Position numbers and translations under genes: made by a program. This document shows positions 58,073 to 64,000 of a stretch of DNA of 64,000 nt, in pieces (within the stretch, counting starts at the first letter, position 1; every line of letters starts with the position of its first letter). The DNA lies in NCBI GenBank assembly GCA_963920525.1, contig OY986437.1:117378215-117442214 (forward strand). Reading direction: 5' to 3'. Origin of the DNA: Dichetophora obliterata. Taxonomy: Eukaryota > Arthropoda > Insecta > Diptera > Sciomyzidae. The notes under the pieces were generated by a model that was given only the letters and a program-made list of their open reading frames with translations, was not told the DNA's origin and searched no databases.

Positions 58073-58305
58073 TTTTCAGTACAAGTTTAAGGTTCTAGTT
58101 AAATTGAGCAGACCTTAACTCATCAAAATTAGATGTTTTAACTTTGTTTAGGCAAAAAAGAAACATACTATTTGATAACTTAAGTCAATTTTACTTCAAC
58201 GAATGCTAAAATATCTAGTTAAACCGAGTTTAAACGTCCAATTTTAAAGAGTAAAGCTAGGTTCAATTTGACTAAAGTTGAAACTCGTACTGAAAAACTG
58301 GCTTT
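58073..58305. mobile_element. MITE, about 233 bp
   Basis: Ends GCCAGTTTTTCAGTAC(A/G)AGTTT in inverted orientation on both sides. Termini resemble the GGCCCAG MITEs near 5.4 kb. Duplication not resolved. Confidence 0.6.
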
Positions 58306-58859
58306 GTCATTGAAAAAATTCGTCAATTTGCATATAAATTAGTTTTGTTTAGTTTGTTCAGTTGAATTTGTGATAACCGGAATGAATCTCGAAAATAAGT
58401 TAATTATTAATATGTTAATATGTTAATTTCATTTAAATTCGGTTGAAAGAAAAACAGCTGATTTCTTATGCAACATTCGATTTTAATTGCTTTGGCTGCA
58501 GCCAGATCAAGTTAACGAAACTTGACGAAAAAGCTAGCTTGAGCAATTATGGGCTGTACGCATAATTTATATGTAGTTGTATAAAATTTGACATTAGCTG
58601 CAGCCAGCTTGAGCCTATTATGTTTCGGCCTTAACATACCGTTTCGAGGAAAGGAAAGCAATTAAAAGTATATTCTCCAAGTTAGCGGTTCCAAAACACA
58701 AATTTTTGACTGAACGCTTTAATTGAATTGTTCATTTCATAAATTTAATTTTTTTTTACATTAAGGTCAAATTTAAAGAAGACGTTTTCTATAATTTCAA
58801 ATCGTTAACATTATGAATAAAATTATAATACTATGTTTGATGGAAGAAGTATTAATATG

Positions 58860-59113
58860 AAGGGCTTATTGCAAGAACATGATAAGTCACATAAAAAATT
58901 TTTGAAATAATCGACTCTAAAGTTTTGAAAAAAATTATTTTTGTATGAAGAAATAGAACTGAACACGGAAACTTTTACAAACAGGTTAGAAAATTAATCA
59001 GAAATAGCCAAAATCTTTTCAGGGGTTGTTGGAAATGCAATGAGTAATGTATTCAGCATAAAAAATGGATTTTTTAGAACATGTGGCTTATCATGTTTTT
59101 GCAATAAGCCCTT
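58860..59113. mobile_element. MITE, about 254 bp
   Basis: Ends AAGGGCTTATTGCAA and complement of TTGCAATAAGCCCTT, with AACATGATAAG(T/C)CACAT following. Flanks ATATG and CATAT form a continuing palindrome, so the duplication is ambiguous. Confidence 0.65.
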
Positions 59114-59194
59114 CATATATTGAATTAAAAATATATCATTGGTATTCTTAAAAAAATAGTTGTATGGTAACCCTAGCATGAGCGCCTGCATTGC

Positions 59195-59239
59195 GAATGA
59201 GTGAAATTATTGCAGCCAAAGCAATAATTTCACTCATTC
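59195..59239. other. Perfect hairpin, 19 bp stem and 7 nt loop
   Basis: GAATGAGTGAAATTATTGC at 59195-59213, loop AGCCAAA, then the exact complement at 59221-59239. Too short for a canonical pre-miRNA; could be a hairpin in a transcript or a recombination site. Confidence 0.6.
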
Positions 59240-60159
59240 TGCTCAGAGCCGCCTAAAATCAATGTTGCATCCTCAGTGATATAAAAATCGGGCGCTTTGT
59301 AACTGTAATCGCAAATACTGTGCAAATTATCCAGTTACCGTATCGAATATGTATTTTGTCATAAAAAACAAAAAATTTTCGTAATATTTTGACTGTTAAA
59401 ATTTTGAGAAAAAAAATATTAATTGTTTTTTTCTTATTTTACGGAAAAATAAAACTTAAAATTTGCCTGATATTCTGCCATAAAAGAAGTTCTAATTGTA
59501 CCTGCGAAAAAAGGTTATACAATTTTATCAATATTTGCCTCATATCTGATATTTTGTTTTGTTTGAACGTTGAACATTAAAGGCTGTACGTTTACCCCAA
59601 AGTTTAAGCAAAAACAAACAAACAAATTTGCGCTATAAGACTTAACTATACGTCAAAGCAGCATCGCTTTTAGAAGCTGTGTCATATAAAAAACCCTTTT
59701 AAGGAAAAATATGCAGAATGTGCAACACTGCTTTTTCATTACAGCATGTTATCGCTCTCACGTGTTCTGTACATCTACGCTCTTCATCCTCTCAAAATTT
59801 TCCGCTCAACCCTCAAATTCGTCACGCAGACGACAAAGTGCACTGCCTGCCCTCTGTCAACGCACGGCAAGAATTCTGGACGGCCCTACTCTATACTATT
59901 ATATAAAAGGCTTCTCACGTATCTGCGACGACGCTAAACTTAAAAACTACTAAACCGATTTTAGTAACTCTATCACTAATATAAAACTGCATGTTCAACT
60001 TACAATCTTGCGTCATTCATTTTTTAAAAGAACTCTTAAAAGGTATTAAAATTTAAGTTTATAAAAAACATAACACAAAATTTATTGCTTCATTAAAATG
60101 TTAGAAGGCACACAAGCAGCATACAGTTTATATTGCGGTGTTGGATAGCTTCCCAGTTG

Positions 60160-60385
60160 GAAAAGACGCCCTGCTGCATGTCTGCTGGCAATATGCCTTG
60201 GAAGGACAGGAGACATACTCGCCTCTATACCCGCTTATATCTTTTTTCTATGGGTGTGTCTTATATGCATGAGATGCATGCTGCATCGCTGGTTTGGCAG
60301 TTTATTTGACAGACATGCCGTCCTAGGACATGCCTATAGAAAAAAGATATAAGCGGGAATGGAGGCAAGCATGTCTGCTGAATTT
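60160..60385. repeat. Foldback repeat
   Basis: CCCGCTTATATCTTTTTTCT and its complement AGAAAAAAGATATAAGCGGG lie about 105 bp apart, with flanking CGCCTCTATA/AATGGAGGC. Confidence 0.65.
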
Positions 60386-60404
60386 TAAAGTAATGTTGCC
60401 GGCA

Positions 60405-60560
60405 ATTGAAAAACTACCATTATCCGGAGACTTGAACCTGGACCGGGTGAGTGTAAGTGCATATGTTTATCCATTCGACCATTGCAGCTGTTAAGTAATC
60501 ATCGCTTAATTTGCTTTATTAAGAGTAAACGCACGAGCACAGAGTAAGAAAATTAGCGCG
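60405..60560 (-). repeat. tRNA-derived SINE-like sequence, second copy
   Basis: Complement of the 43681-43795 sequence: A-box-like TGGTCGAATGG and B-box-like GGTTCAAGTCTCCGGATAAT, with shared leader sequence (AAATTAAGCGATGATTA). Diverged in the middle. Confidence 0.6.
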
Positions 60561-60675
60561 TTCGATTTGCTATTATAAGCAATTAAAAAAAAAAAACAGA
60601 ACGAAATCACTTAAATGAACAAAACAAATTAAAAGTAACCAAAACAAAACAAAAAGCCATTAGAGGAAAAAAAAT

Positions 60676-60760
60676 TATGTCTCTGATGGGATTTGAACCC
60701 ACTACTCAAGATTCCAAACTACATGAATAAAAACTAAAGCCCTAGCTAATTGTGTAATTC
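60676..60760 (-). repeat. tRNA-like relic with strong B-box
   Basis: Minus strand reads GTGGGTTCAAATCCCATCAG, a good T-arm and B-box (GGTTCAAATCC), after GAATCTTGAGTA. No matching 5' acceptor half was found, so not a working tRNA gene. Confidence 0.35.
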
Positions 60761-60926
60761 GTACTGTTGTGATTTTGTTGAAATGATATACTCATTACAT
60801 CATTGTTGCTATCAAAAGTGCTTCGATGAAGTGTCGGCATGAAATCATGAAAATATTGAAGTTGTTGTCCCTTAAATTATCCGGAGTTTTGCATTAGCAA
60901 ACATGATACTTTATTATGACACAACA

Positions 60927-61310
60927 AGGCCCAACCAAAATAGACGATTTGCTCCGTAACGAGTAAAAACGTAAGTAAGACTACACATTTTAATGTAGTT
61001 ACCCAAAATGAGCAAAACGTAACTGAACTAAACTAAACGAAACAGTTTGACAAGACGTTATATTCCGTAAGAACCGAACTGCTAGCGTAGCAACCCGTCA
61101 TCAACAGCTGTGCAGAGTGCGTTTTTATTTTATAAATAATATAATATTTTAAAAACTGCACAAATTAAATAAATTAATCACACTCGATTGCTAACTGATC
61201 AGCTGATTCAGACGAGTTGAGCAACTTGTTTCATTTTGGGTTAAATCCGTAACGAGTGCAGACGTTACTCAAGTTGCTATCGTCTCGTTTCGTCTATTTT
61301 GGTTGGGCCT
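60927..61310. mobile_element. MITE, 384 bp
   Basis: Ends AGGCCCAACCAAAATAGACGA and complement of TCGTCTATTTTGGTTGGGCCT with small gaps. Relative of 34206-34550. Flanking triplets do not match cleanly. Confidence 0.7.
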
Positions 61311-61677
61311 AATGTTGTTATTATACTTATATTGAATGTATTTATGTTGTGCTATAAAAGAACGTAGTTCTTACCGTACTGATGCTTTTTGTTAATAAAT
61401 AATAAAATTAATAATAATGCACCTCACTTAAAAGTAAAAAGGCAGTTTTAAAATTTAAAAAATAGACCTCTAGCATTAAAATTATAGCCATGGGCAGGCT
61501 TGCTTTGTTTCTTATCTGGGTTCACACATTTATGCATTATTTTTTCATTATTAAACAAACACAATTATTTTTATATTTTGCATTTGAAGATGCAACAAAA
61601 TATTTTAATTTTATGATTTCAAATTTGTACATGGTATTTAATATTTTTATCGCAGTCGAAGCCGCGGGTATTTGCTA

Positions 61678-62869
61678 GTTTATGTATAAATTGCTAAAAT
61701 TAATAATATTAAAATATTTCTCTTAGATAATATCATAAAATAAAAAGTTTTTAATATGTTTAAATTTTTTGGTTGCGGAAAACTTTTGGAGGTATGTTAA
61801 GAAAATAAACATTTGTTTACTTAAACTGATGATGTCAAATGAACATGCAAATAGGGTGTGTTCGAAGGTCAATTTATACATTTATTCATTGAATTGGGGC
61901 AAGACAACTTCTGTTGGGTTCACTATAAAAATATAGACAAGAAAAAAGATTAAAACACAGATTTATGTATAAAACTTTGGAAAGGTTTGAAATATTTGAA
62001 AATTTTTTTCACAGAAATCAGTTTTTAAGCTGTAGAACATTGTAAAAAATATAAAATCAACATTTTAAACAAATAAGTTTGCATCAAGAAATCATAGGGG
62101 AGGAGGGGTAGGTGGCCCATGATTTTTAATGATAGAAACTGTTTATATGTCACAATGGCGCAATTTTTGCAGAAAAATGATATGTCACATGAAAGAGTAA
62201 GGAAAATGCAAATTAAAAAAAAAAAAAAAAATTAAACAATAACCAACTTTTGGCGCAATGTATTAAAATTTATAACTTGAATTTAAAGTTCTAGCAGTTG
62301 GCACTTCCGTTCCTCTTTCTGTAACTTCCTTTCAGCCATTTTGCAATAAATAATTTTTTCACTTTTGTGAGGACTATGGAAGAGCACACTACGGTAAATT
62401 GTCATTTCTATATCCAATTTAACTATAATATAATCTTTAACTGTATTCCAGAAATTATTTTGATTAACTTGTAATTAACCATCTGAATAAAAACCAAGTT
62501 TAAGTTGACGAGTTTTTCAATATTAAATTCCAGCTTACGTCTTCACGACACAGACAAAGAAAATTTGACGAAAATCGATTTGAAAATGGCGGAGATGTTG
62601 GCTTGCTAGGTCAAAACTTGAAATTCAATCTTTTTTCTCATTCTGAGGCTTAAGAAAACGCGTATACTGAGAAAAAATACAGTTTTTTAGATATCGCAAT
62701 AATTTTGACGTCAGAATAATAGGATTTTTTTTTAACATACCCCTCTATCGGTACGAAATATTTTCGAAAAAGCTTTCATTTACCGTTATTTTTATTAATC
62801 AACGACTTTTTAAAAAAATAATGCGTTCTACTGAGACAATCTAAAGTTTTTAAGATATCTACAACTAAT
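61678..62869. other. AT-rich DNA with a short Helitron 3'-end-like piece
   Basis: GAATTGGGGCAAGACAACTT followed by CTGTTGGGTTCACTA (61890-61925) resembles the 3' terminus of Helitron copy B at 33818-33851. Poly-A run at 62216-62232. No gene recognised. Confidence 0.4.
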
Positions 62870-62995
62870 ATATAATAATTTTTATATTTTGCATTTGATT
62901 TAGTACAACTAAATACTTTAATTTTAAGATTTCAAATTTTACATGGTATTTAATATTTTTATCGCAGGCGAAGCCGTGGGTATATGCTTGTATTA
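62870..62995 (+). repeat. Helitron 3' end fragment
   Basis: Shares TTTTTATATTTTGCATTTGA, ATGGTATTTAATATTTTTAT and CGAAGCCG(C/T)GGGTAT with 61560-61677. Ends CTTG instead of CTAG. Confidence 0.6.
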
Positions 62996-64000
62996 TTTAT
63001 ATTCTGTTAACACTAAGTTATCGATTACTCAATGCATTATATTGATAAATTACTGTTTTGAAAATAAAGCATTTAACCAAATAAATGTTTTTCTTCCGAT
63101 AGTGAATTCGAAAATGAATCATTGACGAGACTCGTTAGCGAATAAATTTTCGCAGAGTACGGATTAATTTGATTTGTTGGGATATTACATATTCAACAGT
63201 TAAATTCAAGTGCAAATTTCAACGTACAACTTAATTAACACTTTATTTGTAGAGTGTTATTGTAGAGTGTAGTGACGAAAATATTTTTTCGGTCGACTAA
63301 TACAACAAGTATATATCTATAAGAGTTTAACTCGTCGCTCGTTATTTTTTGCTCGCTGATATTAGCCATCCATCGACAGAACAGGCTATTTTGATGGGAC
63401 ATTTATTTTATACCCCTTCAAAAGTGCGAGTTTGTTTACATTTTGTTTTCTATATTTTGATCATTTTGGCTGCGTGCACAAGGGAGCAAAAATATCGGTA
63501 TTTTTTAATGTGCTTGCCTGTTTCTTCTTATTTAAATATCTGAAGAAATATTGCAAATTTTATGAATGGCAATAAAATATTACAGCTTCTTATTATACAT
63601 ATGCATGGTTGCCGAATTTATATTGTTTCCAGCTGGACATTTTTGTTGTGATTTTGTTGTAGCTGGTATTTGGTTGCTGATGCAGAGAAGGATTTTTAGA
63701 TATTTCATTAGCTGAATAGAAAGACAGAATTCTGATTCGGCTAATGAAATAATTATTGGATAGTAAAAAAAATTTAGCAATAAAATAGAATTGGTTTAGC
63801 AGTATTTTATAAATTTAAAGTAATATTTTGGTTGCTACTTTGGATACACAAGCATAATTTTTAGATACTTCATTATCCGAATAGATAGACGGAATTCTGA
63901 TTCGGCTAATGAAATAATTATTGCTAAGTCAGGACTTGAAAAAATTTTTATTAACGGAACAAAGTAGTGCATTTTAAAAAGGTTTCCTCTGATTTATTTG
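62996..64000. repeat. AT-rich DNA with two short direct repeats near the window end
   Basis: GAATTCTGATTCGGCTAATGAAATAATTATTG occurs at 63728 and 63892, each preceded by TTTTTAGATA(T/C)TTCATTA, about 165 bp apart. No gene recognised. Confidence 0.5.

Larger units (their letters stand above)
59890..61677 (+). mobile_element. Helitron-like element with nested repeats
   Basis: Starts TCTATACTATTATATAAAAG at 59890 and ends GAAGCCGCGGGTATTTGCTAG at 61676 before T. Contains a foldback repeat (60160-60385), a tRNA-derived SINE (60405-60560, minus) and a MITE (60927-61310). The 5' host base is C rather than A. Joined as one element by inference. Confidence 0.45.

Noticed and set aside
60676..60760. 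tRNA gene on the minus strand
   Set aside because: Only the T-arm half is convincing; the 5' half does not pair with the 3' acceptor side.

Overview
The window looks like a piece of an AT-rich, transposon-dense nuclear genome from a higher fly (Cyclorrhapha). The main support is a complete, spliced reading frame for the IKK-gamma/NEMO homologue Kenny on the minus strand (CDS 11187-27303, seven coding exons, 506 residues as modelled here). It has an N-terminal LIR-like motif, coiled coils, a UBAN-type ubiquitin-binding motif and a C-terminal CCHC zinc finger. I cannot name the species; a tephritid or calyptrate fly would fit.

A second probable host gene is small: two exons on the minus strand at 52512-52989, encoding a predicted secreted protein of 132 residues with a TATA-type promoter upstream and a polyadenylation signal downstream. 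I do not recognise its family. Nothing else looks like an intact host gene. Almost all other long frames are decayed transposases, reverse transcriptases or chance frames in AT-rich DNA.

Layout. 1-4.3 kb: unassigned AT-rich DNA, a foldback element and a broken non-LTR retrotransposon (RT and C-terminal region). 4.36-6.64 kb: an old hAT element with a transposase remnant, itself carrying a PIF/Harbinger-type MITE and a row of three related MITE copies. 6.6-11 kb: short direct repeats. 11.2-27.3 kb: kenny. Its 14.3 kb third intron holds a hAT transposase relic, then a Helitron broken by a LINE fragment and by a pogo-like element, which is in turn broken by a 3.8 kb hAT element and a palindromic MITE. 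A second inverted copy of the same hAT element follows and carries its own insertions. 27.8-28.3 kb: two MITEs upstream of kenny. 29-35 kb: unassigned DNA, an unbroken second Helitron copy (32.0-33.85 kb) that preserves the empty sites of the intronic insertions, a MITE and a LINE tail. 35.4-38.5 kb: a PIF/Harbinger element with transposase and a pogo-like element with transposase. 39.6-40.9 kb: a Tc1/mariner-like transposase relic interrupted by another insertion. 42.4-45.4 kb: two hAT elements with clear target duplications and a tRNA-derived repeat. 45.6-50.3 kb: MITEs, a hAT dimerisation-domain relic and a 950 bp hAT-type element. 51-54 kb: direct repeats and the secreted-protein gene. 54.7-57.6 kb: a hAT MITE, a 1.9 kb hAT element and a Mutator-like element nested in each other's target duplications. 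57.8-64 kb: MITEs, Helitron pieces and tRNA-like repeats.

The transposon history can be read because many insertions keep target site duplications and several have a paralogous empty site in the same window. All coordinates and motifs were read by eye; no homology search, splice predictor or folding program was run.
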